A stretch of 64,000 nt of DNA from SHVO01 sp041906145 (GCA_041906145.1 JAYRJU010000001.1:186001-250000), one strand, 5' to 3'. Positions 1 to 10,230 are shown, counted from the first letter of the stretch. Notes: generated by a model from the letters alone, not told the origin. A program made the numbers and translations.

Positions 1-2900
1 ACCGAGGTCAGCACCGAGATGTCGCCGGAGGTGAAGCCGGAGAGCTGCGATGTGGTCAGGTGCGCCATGATCGTGGACGACAGCGCCGCCAGCTGCGTGG
101 CGTGCATGGCCGCGAGCTGCGAGGACGAAATCCCCGAGAACTGCGACGTGCTGAGCTGCGCGATGGCGGTCGTGGTGAACGCCTGGACTTGCGTCACCGT
201 CAGGCTGTTGAGCTGCGCCGAGGTGAACGCACTCAGCGTCGTGGAGCTGAGCGCCGTGATCTGCGTCGCTTTCAGGCCGTCGATCTGGCTCGTAGTCAGA
301 CCGGAGACCACCAGAGTCGACAGCGCATTCAGCGCCGTGTTCGTCAGACCACCGATCTGCGTCGATGAGAGCCCGCTCGCCTGGGCCGTGGTCATACCGG
401 CCAAGGATGTGGTCGAGAAGGCCGAGAGCTGCGTGGCGGACAGGGAGCCAAGCTGCGCGGACGTCAGTGCGCCGAACAGGTTGGTCGACAGTGCAGCCGC
501 CTGCTGCGTGGTCAGGCCGTCAAGCTGCGTGGTCGACAGGCTCGAGATCTGTGCCGTGGTCAGGTAGTTCATCTGCGCCGTGGTGAACGCCGCGATGTCG
601 CTCGACTTCAGGCCCGACAGCTGGCCGGTGGTCGCGCCGGACAGCACGGTCGAAGACAGCGCCTGCTGCTGCGTGTTCGTCAGGCCGGCCAGCATGACCG
701 AGCTGAAGCCCGAGAACTGGCTGGTCGTCAGGCCCGCGATGTTGGTCGCGCTGATGGCCGTCAGCTGGCTGGTGGTCAGCGCGCTGAGCTGCGTCGACGA
801 GAGGGCGCCGAACGCCGTGGTCGTCAGGTTGTTGACCTGCGCCGTCGTCAGACCGCGCAACTGCGTGCTCGTCATGTTGGCGAAGATTGTGGTCGAGAAC
901 GCATTGATCGTCGTCGTCGACAGTCCGGCGAGCTGCGTGCCAGTGATGCCGGAGAACTGCGACGTGGTCAGGCCCGACATCGCCGTTGTCGAGAACGCCG
1001 AGATCTGCGTGGCGGTCAGGCTGGCGAACTGCGTCGAGGTCAGCGCGCCGAAATTGGTGGTCGACAGCGACGCGGCCTGCGCCGTCGTCAGACCATCGAG
1101 CTGCGTGGACGACAGGTGAGCGATCAACGTGGTGGACAGCGTGTTGAGCTGGACCGTCGTGAAGGCGGCGATATCCGTCGCCTTCAGACCCGAGAGCTGA
1201 CCGGTGGTCAGACCCGCAAGCACGGTGGTCGACAGGTGCGCCTGCTGCGTGTTGGTCAGCGCCGACATCTGGGTCGACGACAGGCCCGAGAACTGGCTGG
1301 TTGTCAGGCCGCTGATGTTCATCGTGCTGATGGCGTTCAGCTGCGTGTTCGACAGGCTGCTGAGCTGCGTGGACGACAGGGCCGCGAAGGCCGTGGTCGA
1401 CAGACCGCTGATCTGCGAAGCCGTCAGGCCGTCAAGCTGCGACGTCGTGAAGCTGCGCCAAATGACGGTCGAGAAGGCGTTGATGATCGTGGTCGACAGG
1501 CCGGCGATCTGGGTCTGCGACAGGCCCGAGAACTGGACCGAGGTCAGACCGGCAATCGCGGTGGTCGAGAAGTTGTTGATCTGGGTCGCCGTCATGCCGG
1601 CGAACTGCGAGGACGTCAGCGCACCGAAGTTCGTGGTCGTGATCGAGGCGGCCTGCGACGTGGTCATGCCGTCGAGCTGCGTGGTCGACAGGTGCGCGAT
1701 CAAGGTCGTGGTGAGCGCGTTGAACTGCGCGGTGGTCAGGGCGCCGATGTCGCTCGAGCGCAGGCCCGAGAGCTGACCGGTCGTCATGCCCGCGATCAGG
1801 TTCGTCGCGATCGACTGCTGCTGGCTGGTGGTCAGGCCCGCGAGCTGAGTCGAGGAGATGCCGCTGAACTGGCTCGTGGTCAGGCCGGCGATGTTATTGG
1901 TGCTGATGGCCGCGATTTGCGTGACGGTCATCGCGCCGAGCTGGGTCGACGTGAGCGCGCCGAAGGCCGTGGTGGTCAGGTTCGCGATCTGCGTGGTCTT
2001 CAGGCCGTCGATCTGCACGGTCGTGATATTCGACAGCACAGTGGTCGTCAGCGAGTTGATCTGCGCGGTGGACAGCGCGCCGAGCTGCGAGCTGGTGACG
2101 CCCGAAAGCTGGTTGGTCGTCAGGCCGGCGAGCGCGGTGGTCGAGAACGCGGCGAACTGGGTCGCCGTCATCCCGCTCAGCTGCGAGGAGCGGAGCGCCC
2201 CGAAGTTCTGCGTGGTGAACGAACCGATTTGCGCGGTGGTCAGGCCGTCGATCTGCGTCGTCGACAGGTGCGAGATCAGAGTCGTAGTGAGGGCGTTGAT
2301 CTGGGCCGTCGACAGCGCGGCGATGTCGCCCGAGGCGAAGCCGGCGAGCTGCGAGGTGGTCAGGCCCGAAATAATCGTCGTCGTCAGCGCGTTGAGCTGC
2401 GAGGCGTTCATGGCGCCAAGCTGCGTGGCGGTGACGCCCGAGAACTGGCTGGTGGTCAGGCCCGCGAAGTTGGTGGTCGTGATGGCCGCGAATTGCGTGA
2501 CCGTCAGGCTGCCGAGCTGCGTGGACGACAGCGAACCGAACGCGGTGGTCGACCAGTTGGAGATCTGGGCGGTGGTGAAGCCCTTGATCTGCGTGGTGGT
2601 GATGTGCGCGAAGGTCGTGGTCGACAGCGCGTTCACCGTACCGGTCGCGAGCGCGCCGATCTGCGCGGACGACAAGCCGGAAAGCTGCGTGGTCGAGATA
2701 TGGCTGAACGTGGTGGAGGAGAAGGCGTTGATCTGCGCGGTCGTTAGGCCGCCGAGCTGCGCCGACGTGAACGAGCGGAACGCGGTGGTGGACAGCGCTG
2801 CGATCTGGCTCGTCTTGACGCCGTCGAGCTGCGTGTTGGTGAGGCTGGCCAGGACCGTGGTGCTGAGGGCGGTGAACTGGACCGTCGTCAGGTTGCCGAT
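1..2900. repeat. 576-bp tandem super-repeat built of 24-bp units
   Basis: The DNA repeats every 24 bases, with a second exact period of 576 bases (24 x 24). Markers that recur at 576-base spacing include the NFGAL-type unit at 475/1051/1627/2203/2779, the TTGQLSG-type unit at 621/1197/1773 (2349 diverged), and the NTQQ-type unit at 666/1242/1818. About five super-repeat copies are visible and the array continues past the left edge. Copies differ at many bases, including wobble positions, so this is an old, diverged array under protein-level constraint. Confidence 0.85.
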
Positions 2901-3242
2901 CTCAGTGCCGGTGAAACCGCTGATTTGGCCGGTCGAGATGTGACCGATCACGGTGGTGTTCAGCGCCCCGATTTGGGTCGCCGTGAACGCCGTCAGCTGC
3001 GTTGAGCTCAGGCCGCTCAGCTGCGTGGTCGAAAGACCGCCGAGCTGCGTGGTGGTGAACCCGACGATTTCCGCCGGATCGATCACGCTGAGCTGTGTGG
3101 ACGTGAAATGGGCGAACTGCAGGGTCGAGAAGTACCCGAGTTCTGTCGACGTGCGGCCCGCCATGAAGACGGTGGTGAGGGCGGTGATGTCCGTCGTGGT
3201 TAACGCAGCAATCTGCGTTGAATTCATCGCAAGAGTAGCCAT
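1..3242 (-). CDS. Giant Thr/Ser-rich octapeptide-repeat protein, probable type I secretion substrate (3' end beyond window)
   Basis: The minus strand is open from an ATG at 3242-3240 to the window edge, giving about 1,080 residues with no stop. A GGAG lies 9 bases before the ATG. There is no Sec signal peptide; the protein starts MATLAMNSTQIAALTTT. After a short lead-in it is made almost entirely of 8-residue units of the form [L/F/I]-[S/T]-[T/S]-x-Q-[L/I/F]-x-[G/A], roughly 130 of them. Above this is a 192-residue (24-unit) super-repeat: matching positions fall exactly 576 bp apart, for example 475, 1051, 1627, 2203 and 2779. Cys is absent and charged residues are very rare in what I translated. 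The gene follows HlyD and ABC exporter genes on the same strand, so export by type I secretion with a C-terminal signal outside the window is likely. I do not recognise a characterised homologue; adhesin, surface-layer or matrix protein are all possible roles. Confidence 0.85.
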   Translation of the reverse strand, partial: MATLAMNSTQIAALTTTDITALTTVFMAGRTSTELGYFSTLQFAHFTSTQLSVIDPAEIVGFTTTQLGGLSTTQLSGLSSTQLTAFTATQIGALNTTVIGHISTGQISGFTGTEIGNLTTVQFTALSTTVLASLTNTQLDGVKTSQIAALSTTAFRSFTSAQLGGLTTAQINAFSSTTFSHISTTQLSGLSSAQIGALATGTVNALSTTTFAHITTTQIKGFTTAQISNWSTTAFGSLSSTQLGSLTVTQFAAITTTNFAGLTTSQFSGVTATQLGAMNASQLNALTTTIISGLTTSQLAGFASGDIAALSTAQINALTTTLISHLSTTQIDGLTTAQIGSFTTQNFGALRSSQLSGMTATQFAAFSTTALAGLTTNQLSGVTSSQLGALSTAQINSLTTTVLSNITTVQIDGLKTTQIANLTTTAFGALTSTQLGAMTVTQIAAISTNNIAGLTTSQFSGISSTQLAGLTTSQQQSIATNLIAGMTTGQLSGLRSSDIGALTTAQFNALTTTLIAHLSTTQLDGMTTSQAASITTTNFGALTSSQFAGMTATQINNFSTTAIAGLTSVQFSGLSQTQIAGLSTTIINAFSTVIWRSFTTSQLDGLTASQISGLSTTAFAALSSTQLSSLSNTQLNAISTMNISGLTTSQFSGLSSTQMSALTNTQQAHLSTTVLAGLTTGQLSGLKATDIAAFTTVQLNTLSTTLIAHLSSTQLDGLTTAQAASLSTTNFGALTSTQFASLTATQISAFSTTAMSGLTTSQFSGITGTQLAGLSTTTINAFSTTIFANMTSTQLRGLTTAQVNNLTTTAFGALSSTQLSALTTSQLTAISATNIAGLTTSQFSGFSSVMLAGLTNTQQQALSSTVLSGATTGQLSGLKSSDIAAFTTAQMNYLTTAQISSLSTTQLDGLTTQQAAALSTNLFGALTSAQLGSLSATQLSAFSTTSLAGMTTAQASGLSSTQIGGLTNTALNALSTLVVSGLTTSQIDGLKATQITALSSTTLSAFTSAQLNSLTVTQVQAFTTTAIAQLSTSQFSGISSSQLAAMHATQLAALSSTIMAHLTTSQLSGFTSGDISVLTS

Positions 3243-3720
3243 TACACGTCACTCCGTTGCGAAGCGTGTGAGAGAACGGCACCAAATTGCGGGAAATGCA
3301 GCGCGCAAAGGCTGCTCCGCGCGAACGCGGAATGCGTGACGTCAGACATACCCCAATCTCCGTTCTAGAGACGCTTCAAACCTAATGAAGGGCATTTCAC
3401 CCTTCTGTCACCCGTAGTTGTTTTAGCGCAGCGCAAGAATATCGACAAGCAAAAGTTGAACGCGTTTTTGTTCCGTTCGACGCCGTTTTCAACCCTGACG
3501 AAAAACATCTCCTACTCAATAGCTTGGGGGATACTTCCGGTGCGAAGCGCATATGTAGTCGCCCTATTGCGCGAATACGTCAGCTGTCCGAACCCTGGCA
3601 GAACGATGAAAAATCCCCGCTTCAAACACCGAATCGGTCCCTCACCCCAGGAGCGCACGATTCAGCTCACGCAAACTCACTCAAACGCGACTCGGCTTCC
3701 AACCCGTAACCTACGTACCC
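3243..3720. other. Intergenic leader of the repeat protein gene
   Basis: This 478-base gap separates hlyD from the repeat protein gene and is visibly more AT-rich than the flanking genes. Short open frames here show no family resemblance and no convincing ribosome site, so I call no gene. It should hold the promoter of the repeat protein gene, but I see no clear -35/-10 pair. It contains one clean inverted repeat at 3387-3405. Confidence 0.5.
3387..3405. repeat. Inverted repeat GAAGGG-N7-CCCTTC in the leader
   Basis: A perfect 6-base stem with a 7-base loop lies about 145 bases upstream of the repeat protein start. It may be an operator or a leader hairpin. There is no T-run, so it is unlikely to be an intrinsic terminator. 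Confidence 0.35.
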
Positions 3721-5172
3721 CTAAGGCTCGCGAATGCTCTCGCTCAGGCCGCGCGTGATCGGATTCAGGAAGTATCCGAGCACGCTGCGCGAGCCGACTT
3801 TGATTTCCGCGCTCATGGTCATGCCGGGAATCAGGCGCGCACCTTCCGGCAAATCCTCCAGCTCTGTCTTGGTCAGTTCGACGAAGCCTTTGTGAAAAGC
3901 GCCGCTGGCGTCCGACGTCGCCGGAGGAACCACCGCATTCGAATTGCTGACCGCGCCGCCGATATAGGATTCCTCGCTGACCGAGACCAGCTTGCCTTCC
4001 AGCATCCCGTGACGCTGGTACGAGAAGCTATCGACCTTGATGACCACGTGGTCGCCCGGCTTGGCGTAACCGACGTCTTTCGAGTTCACCATGATCTCGC
4101 CGATCATCTTGCTGTTGCTCGGCACGATGGTGATGAGCGGTTCGCCCTCGCGCATGATCGAGCCTACTGAACGCTTCGGGATGTCGACGATCACGCCATC
4201 GTCTGGCGCCGTCACGGTCACGAGGTCATTGAGAAGGCCGGCCTTCGAGATGCCCTCGCCCACCTGTTCGGCGCTCGTGCGCGCGGTCACCAGGTCTTCC
4301 AGGATCTTCTGGCGCCAGCCATCGACGTACGCCTGACGTTCGGCGCGCTTGGATTGAAGGTCGTGTTTTTGCTCGGTCAGCCGATTCGCCGCGTCCTGCA
4401 CGGCCTGTTCGATCTGCATGCGCGCGGATTGGGCGTTCAGGAAGTTGAGGCGCGAACCGACTTCCTTGGCGAACATCTGCGAGCGCATCGATTCGACTTC
4501 CTTGGCGATCACCAGCTGCTTGGCCTGCGATTCGCGCTGGTCCTCGGTGGTGCGGATGTTGGCTTCGCGGCGCGAGACTTCCTCGTCGTAGACCCTGAGC
4601 TGCGCGGCGTATTGCGATTGGCGCTGGTTATACAGCGTCAGTTGAAGCTGATCTTCCTGCGTGAAATTGCCCGAGGCCGTGAATGGCTGGCCGTTCAGCT
4701 CGGCTTCCAGACGCCGCACCTGGGCGACCAATGTTCTTTGTTGCGCCGTCAGCGCGCCCAAATCGGCCTGCGCGAAGGTCGGGTCCAGCGTCGCGAGAAG
4801 CTGGCCTTTCTTCACGGTGTCGCCGGGGCGCACCTTGAGTTCGCGCAATATCGTGCGATCCATCGGCTGCATGACGATGGGCGGCGCTTCGGTGAGCAGC
4901 CGGCCCGTCCCGACGACAACGATGTCCACCTTGATGATCGCCGCCAGAAACAGCGTCAGCAGGAACATGCCCACCATGATGTAGTGAATCGAGCGCATCG
5001 CCTTGGGCGGCAATTCCTCGGCGATCTCGTCCACCGGCTCCTGGTACGCGATCGCGTCCGGCAGCACCGCCGGGCTCTCGATCAATAGTCCCGCTTGATC
5101 CAGCGCGCGGCGGCGTAACTCCCGCGCGCGGTCGGTCAGGTTTTTTAGAGGTGGGGCAAGCAGCTTAAGCAT
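3721..5172 (-). CDS. HlyD-family type I secretion periplasmic adaptor
   Basis: The 483-residue product is the membrane fusion protein of a type I secretion system, linking the inner-membrane ABC exporter to an outer-membrane TolC-type channel. It has a short cytoplasmic N-terminus, one membrane segment at about residues 62-80, and a lipoyl-like half motif (RELKVRPGDTVKKGQLLATL). A long Gln/Glu/Arg-rich coiled coil follows, then the second lipoyl half (VTAPDDGVIVDI) and a C-terminal beta domain ending LNPITRGLSESIREP. I chose the ATG at 5172, which overlaps the end of the ABC gene by 8 bases (ATGCTTAA). A longer frame reaching 5250 would overlap the ABC gene for no reason. No TolC gene is in the window. 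Confidence 0.92.
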   Translation of the reverse strand: MLKLLAPPLKNLTDRARELRRRALDQAGLLIESPAVLPDAIAYQEPVDEIAEELPPKAMRSIHYIMVGMFLLTLFLAAIIKVDIVVVGTGRLLTEAPPIVMQPMDRTILRELKVRPGDTVKKGQLLATLDPTFAQADLGALTAQQRTLVAQVRRLEAELNGQPFTASGNFTQEDQLQLTLYNQRQSQYAAQLRVYDEEVSRREANIRTTEDQRESQAKQLVIAKEVESMRSQMFAKEVGSRLNFLNAQSARMQIEQAVQDAANRLTEQKHDLQSKRAERQAYVDGWRQKILEDLVTARTSAEQVGEGISKAGLLNDLVTVTAPDDGVIVDIPKRSVGSIMREGEPLITIVPSNSKMIGEIMVNSKDVGYAKPGDHVVIKVDSFSYQRHGMLEGKLVSVSEESYIGGAVSNSNAVVPPATSDASGAFHKGFVELTKTELEDLPEGARLIPGMTMSAEIKVGSRSVLGYFLNPITRGLSESIREP

Positions 5173-7330
5173 TTTCAAGATGCCCCATCTGCTGGTCCCA
5201 CAGGTGTTTGTAGATAGCGCAGCGTTCAAGCAGCACGCTGTGCGGGGCAAAATCGACCACCGCGCCGCGCTCCAGGACGAGGATCGCGTCGGCTTTCACC
5301 AGCGACGACAAGCGGTGCGACACGACGATGAGCGTGCGTCCGCGCGCGATTTCAGCCAGGTTGCGTTGCACGATAGCTTCGCTTTCCGGGTCCAGCGCGC
5401 TCGTGGCTTCATCGAACAGAAGCAGGCGCGGACGCATCAGCAGCGCGCGCGCGATCGCGATACGTTGCCTTTGGCCGCCGGAGAAGTTGGTGGCGCTTTC
5501 CTCGACCAGTGATTCATAGGACAGCGGCAGCCGGTCGATGAACTCATCTGCGCCGGCCATGCGCGCAGCTTCCATGACTTCATGCAGCGAGGCGTCGGGC
5601 TTACCGGCCGCGATATTCTCGCGGATGGTGCCGCGGAACAGCATGTTGTCCTGCAGGACGACGCCGATCGAGCGGCGCAGGTGCGTGAGATCGACGTGGC
5701 GGATGTCGGTGCCGTTCAGGCGGATCAAGCCGTCCTGGGCGGTATGGATGCCCTGGATCAGGCGCGTGATGGTGGTCTTGCCCGAGCCGGACCGGCCGAC
5801 CACGCCGATGTACTGGCCCTCTTCCACGGTGAAAGAGACGCGGTCGAGCGCGGGCGTGACGGTGTTGGGATATTTGAAGGTAACGTTGGACAGCTCGAGC
5901 TTGCCGGTGATGAGCGGGCGGATGCCGCGGAAATTGGGATCGCGCTCCTCGGCGTGATCCATCACCTTCCCCAGCATCTTCACCGACAGGGCGGTCTGCT
6001 GGTACTCGTTCACCAGCGACACGATTTGCAGCAAGGGGCCCGTCACCCGGCCCGAAAGCATGTTGAACGCGACCAGCGCGCCCATGCTCATGTTGCCTTC
6101 GAATACTTGGAATGCGCCAAGGCCCAGGATGGTCATCTGCATGACCTGCTGGAGCCCATTGGTGAACACGCCCGCCGCCGCGCCGAAATAACCGACCGCC
6201 GCGCGGCGCCGTACCGAGGCGACGACTTTATTGTCCCACGACCGCAGACGCGGCGTTTCCAGCGCAAGCGATTTGACCGTGCGCATCCCGTGAATGGTTT
6301 CGACCAGGTCCGCTTGGCGGGCGCCTTCGGCGCTGTAAAGCTCGCCCAGGTAGCGCCGGTAAAGCGGGAGCAGGCCCGCGATCACCGCGGCCATAGCGGC
6401 GGTGAAGGCCAGCACCACGAATGTGAGCGTGCCTGAATACATGAACAGGCCGATCAGCATGATCGGCATCGTCACGGTATCGAGCAGGGTCTGGAACAGG
6501 CGGCCCGTGAGGAAGTTGCGGATGCCTTCGGTCTGCTGCATGTGGCGCAGGAGCACGCCCGCGGACGTGCTTTCGAAGAAATTCATCGGCAGACGGAGAA
6601 GATGCGCGAAGGTGCGCGACGCGAGACGCGCGTCGACCTTGTTTGTCGCGAACACCGTCAGGTACATCCGCATATATTGGAACACACTGTCGAAGATCAG
6701 CGTGACGATGAACGCAACCACCACGGCCATCAGAGTCTGATAGCTGTGATGCGGGATCACCTTGTCGATCATGATCTGGAACAACAGCGGCGTCGCGAAC
6801 GCGATCAGGCTGGTCATCACGGCGGCGACGGCGATGTCGCGGAAGTATTTTCCGTGCTTGAGAATCTCCGGCATGAACCAGAGCAAGCCGAACTTCTGCG
6901 TCTCATCGACCAGTTTATACTTTTTCTTGCAAAGGATTAGGCGGCCGGTCCAGGTCTCCTCGAACCGTTCGCGGCGATGAAGCTGTACGCCCGTCGCCTC
7001 GGTCACCGGGTTGAGCACGGCCACCTGGTGGCCGCCGTCGTTGGTGGGCAGCGTGCTCGCGACGATCACCCAGCCGCCGCTTTTCTGTTCCGCCATCACG
7101 GGGAACGCGCTGCCGAGGGCGAGAAGATCTTCCCACGACCGCTTCTTCAGAACCTTCGCCGAGATGCTGAGATCGGCCATGAGCCGCAGCACCGAGCCGA
7201 CCGTGTCGGACTCGTCGGCTTCGGCCAATTTTTCCGGCGGAACCTGGACGCCATGATGCAGTGCCACCAGGAACAGGCACCGAAGCGCCGTCAAATGCGG
7301 CGCCATCTGAACATCAGGAATATGGTTCAT
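5165..7330 (-). CDS. Type I secretion ABC transporter (HlyB type, C39-like domain)
   Basis: The 721-residue protein is a fused permease and ATPase that would drive one-step export of a substrate across both membranes. Residues 1-130 form a C39 peptidase-like domain aligned with the start of HlyB (LTALRCLFLVALHHGVQV). The catalytic Cys context of bacteriocin-processing exporters is absent, so this is a non-cleaving docking domain. Six membrane segments follow, roughly residues 160-440. The ATPase has Walker A GRSGSGKTT, signature FSGGQRQRIAIARAL, Walker B LLLFDEATSALD and the VSHR switch His. Translation is coupled to the downstream HlyD gene. The neighbouring giant repeat protein is the obvious substrate. 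Confidence 0.93.
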   Translation of the reverse strand: MNHIPDVQMAPHLTALRCLFLVALHHGVQVPPEKLAEADESDTVGSVLRLMADLSISAKVLKKRSWEDLLALGSAFPVMAEQKSGGWVIVASTLPTNDGGHQVAVLNPVTEATGVQLHRRERFEETWTGRLILCKKKYKLVDETQKFGLLWFMPEILKHGKYFRDIAVAAVMTSLIAFATPLLFQIMIDKVIPHHSYQTLMAVVVAFIVTLIFDSVFQYMRMYLTVFATNKVDARLASRTFAHLLRLPMNFFESTSAGVLLRHMQQTEGIRNFLTGRLFQTLLDTVTMPIMLIGLFMYSGTLTFVVLAFTAAMAAVIAGLLPLYRRYLGELYSAEGARQADLVETIHGMRTVKSLALETPRLRSWDNKVVASVRRRAAVGYFGAAAGVFTNGLQQVMQMTILGLGAFQVFEGNMSMGALVAFNMLSGRVTGPLLQIVSLVNEYQQTALSVKMLGKVMDHAEERDPNFRGIRPLITGKLELSNVTFKYPNTVTPALDRVSFTVEEGQYIGVVGRSGSGKTTITRLIQGIHTAQDGLIRLNGTDIRHVDLTHLRRSIGVVLQDNMLFRGTIRENIAAGKPDASLHEVMEAARMAGADEFIDRLPLSYESLVEESATNFSGGQRQRIAIARALLMRPRLLLFDEATSALDPESEAIVQRNLAEIARGRTLIVVSHRLSSLVKADAILVLERGAVVDFAPHSVLLERCAIYKHLWDQQMGHLENA

Positions 7331-7469
7331 TCTGCGTTTATGGTTTGCAAAGGTTAAGAACCCGCCAAACCGGTGCGGTTATAGCAAAGCGGAAATGCAG
7401 GCGAAAAGAACACGGCCGTGGCCTGTTGAAACGCTTGAGGATTTTTCCGTTAAGTTTTCGTTAAGGCTC

Positions 7470-9125
7470 TCACCGGCCCGCGAACTTGGCCCTGAGTCGC
7501 TCCGCCGTCGTCCGCAAGGTCGGACCCCAGTCGTGGGTGTCGTTATGCGATTGGCGGATGATTCGCGGGCTGTCGTACCACAAGGACCTTTCGCCCTCGT
7601 AACCCCAGTACCAGAACTTGCCGAGCTTGGCGGGCAGCAGCACCCAGGTCTCGACCCCGACGGCGCCGGCGATGTGCGCGGTGGTGTTGGACACCGAGAT
7701 CACGAGATCGCACGCGCCGATCAGCGAGGCGAGGCCGTCGATGTCTTCCTTAAGGTCGAGACCTTCAATGTGGTGAAGCGTGATGCCGAACCGTTTCTCG
7801 AACTCCGCGCGTTCGGCCGCCGTGTTGCCATACTGCAGATCGACGAACTTGATGCCCGGCGTGCGGAAGATATCGATCCAGTCGGCGAGGTTGATGGTCT
7901 TGTTGCTGCCGATGGTCTGGTTCTTGCTGATCCATGAAATGCCCACCAGCCTTTCACCCGGCGCGAGATTCATGCTGGTGCGGAAGAACTTCGACTTCGC
8001 CGGATTGACCAGGAGATAGCGCGAGCGGTTCTTTGGGAACTTCGCGATGTCGTTGCGCAGGAACCGCCCCAGGCTCGCCGACGGGCTTTGCACGGTGATG
8101 TCGTCGGTCATGGTTTCCGGACGCGGCGGTTGAACGCCGACGCGCGGGACCACTTTCATCATCGGATACGAGCGCTGCAACAGCGGAACGAGGCGGTAGT
8201 CGCACTCCCACACCACATTGCAGCCGCGCTTCAGCAGGTCCTCGGCCATGCTCATGTGCAGGATTTCGTCGCCGACGCCCTGCTCGCTCCAAACCAGCAT
8301 CGTCTTCCCGCGCACATCCTCGCCGCACCAGCGCGTCTTCTTGCTGCGCTGGAATAGATTGTCGGCCAGCCAGCGCCATTCGTAGTCTTCCCAAGCGGTG
8401 GCGAATTCCTGCATCAACAGAGAAACCAGGCCCAGGTTCTTGCGCACCGACGCATGGTCGATCTTGAAGGACAGCGCGCGGCGGAAAGATTGGATCGCTT
8501 CATCGAAACGCGCGAGGCCCCACAGCGCCATCCCGCGGTTGCTGTGGGCGTCGACATAGTCGGGCTCCTGCGCGATGGACCGGTCGAGCATCGCGAGGCC
8601 CTCGTCGAAGCGCCCCAGCTTGGTGAGCGAGTCGCCGTAGTTGTTGATGGCCTTGGGATTGATCGGCTGAATCTCGACCGCCTTTTTGAAGGCGGCGAGC
8701 GCTTCTTCATGGCGCTCCATGGAATTCAATTCGACGCCGAGGTTGTTGTAGGCCATCGGCCGTGATGGATCGAGCTTGATGGCCTTCTTGTGGACCTCGA
8801 TGGCCTCGGCGGTCTTTTTCTGCTCGTAAAGACAGACGCCGAGGTTGTTGAGCAACATCGCGTCGTTCGGGTTCATCTCCTCGGCCTTGCGGTAACACGC
8901 TTCGGCGAGTGTCAAGTTGCCCGCGCGCTGCGCCTCGAGACCGGCGTTGAAGGTGTTCACGAATTCCTGCACCGCGGCCGGCATCTTATTCGCCGTCTCC
9001 GCGCGGCGTTCGGCCCGGTTCTTGACCGCCGAGGGCAGACCTGCGACGCCGGGAACGGCCGTCGCCGTCTTGGCCGGCGCGGCGGGTTTGAACTTCTTTG
9101 GCGGCTGGGTCTTGAGAGAGCTCAT
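7470..9125 (-). CDS. TPR protein with GT-B glycosyltransferase domain (GT9/GT41-like)
   Basis: The 551-residue protein has a Lys/Ala/Pro-rich start, then about six TPR units at residues 50-260 (NAMLLNNLGVCLYEQKK-type helices). The C-terminal sugar transferase domain spans about 270-550. It carries SEQGVGDEILHMSMAEDLL (the GxGD motif of this family) and DLVISVSNTTAHIAGAVGV, the nucleotide-sugar binding loop. The closing motif has KFWYWG and SLWYDSPRIIRQ. This order, TPR then GT-B, is like O-GlcNAc transferase and bacterial TPR glycosyltransferases, which modify proteins at Ser/Thr. No signal peptide is seen, so it should be cytoplasmic. It starts 10 bases after the epimerase stop, indicating an operon. 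The acceptor is unknown; the Ser/Thr-rich repeat protein downstream is the natural candidate. Confidence 0.85.
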   Translation of the reverse strand: MSSLKTQPPKKFKPAAPAKTATAVPGVAGLPSAVKNRAERRAETANKMPAAVQEFVNTFNAGLEAQRAGNLTLAEACYRKAEEMNPNDAMLLNNLGVCLYEQKKTAEAIEVHKKAIKLDPSRPMAYNNLGVELNSMERHEEALAAFKKAVEIQPINPKAINNYGDSLTKLGRFDEGLAMLDRSIAQEPDYVDAHSNRGMALWGLARFDEAIQSFRRALSFKIDHASVRKNLGLVSLLMQEFATAWEDYEWRWLADNLFQRSKKTRWCGEDVRGKTMLVWSEQGVGDEILHMSMAEDLLKRGCNVVWECDYRLVPLLQRSYPMMKVVPRVGVQPPRPETMTDDITVQSPSASLGRFLRNDIAKFPKNRSRYLLVNPAKSKFFRTSMNLAPGERLVGISWISKNQTIGSNKTINLADWIDIFRTPGIKFVDLQYGNTAAERAEFEKRFGITLHHIEGLDLKEDIDGLASLIGACDLVISVSNTTAHIAGAVGVETWVLLPAKLGKFWYWGYEGERSLWYDSPRIIRQSHNDTHDWGPTLRTTAERLRAKFAGR

Positions 9126-9135
9126 CTGCGGTGCC

Positions 9136-10074
<939 letters not shown>

Positions 10075-10182
10075 GCCGCCCCCAACTCATACGGAACCAG
10101 GCCCGTGAAAAAGCCACGGCCCCGATTGGAAAATATTTCCAAACGCTTTCCAAATGGTTACGGAAGGTAAACCTCGGACACT

Positions 10183-10220
10183 CCCGCCCCACCCTCCCCA
10201 CCAGGGGAGAGTGGGGCGGG
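10183..10220. terminator. Strong GC-rich hairpin between the FAD oxidase and epimerase genes
   Basis: A 10-base stem, one C/A mismatch and a further 6-base stem close on a 4-base loop (ACCA). It sits just downstream of the minus-strand dehydrogenase stop and upstream of the epimerase. No T-run follows, so it may slow rather than end transcription, or protect RNA ends. Similar CCCTCCCC/GGGGAG hairpins occur at about 20,367 and 50,484, suggesting a repeat class. Confidence 0.5.
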
Positions 10221-10230
10221 CAGCAAAACG

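Noticed and set aside
1..2900. CRISPR array
   Set aside because: The 24-base period has no spacer-repeat alternation, and the pattern is a coding repeat in the right frame with a start codon and ribosome site.
19..2943. Long Cys/Val-rich and Arg/Gly-rich open frames on the plus strand
   Set aside because: They are shadows of the 24-base period of the repeat gene on the other strand. A repeat unit without stops in one frame leaves other frames open too.
3456..3758. Plus-strand ORFs before hlyD
   Set aside because: They have no ribosome site, no recognisable domain, odd composition and partly overlap the hlyD 3' end.
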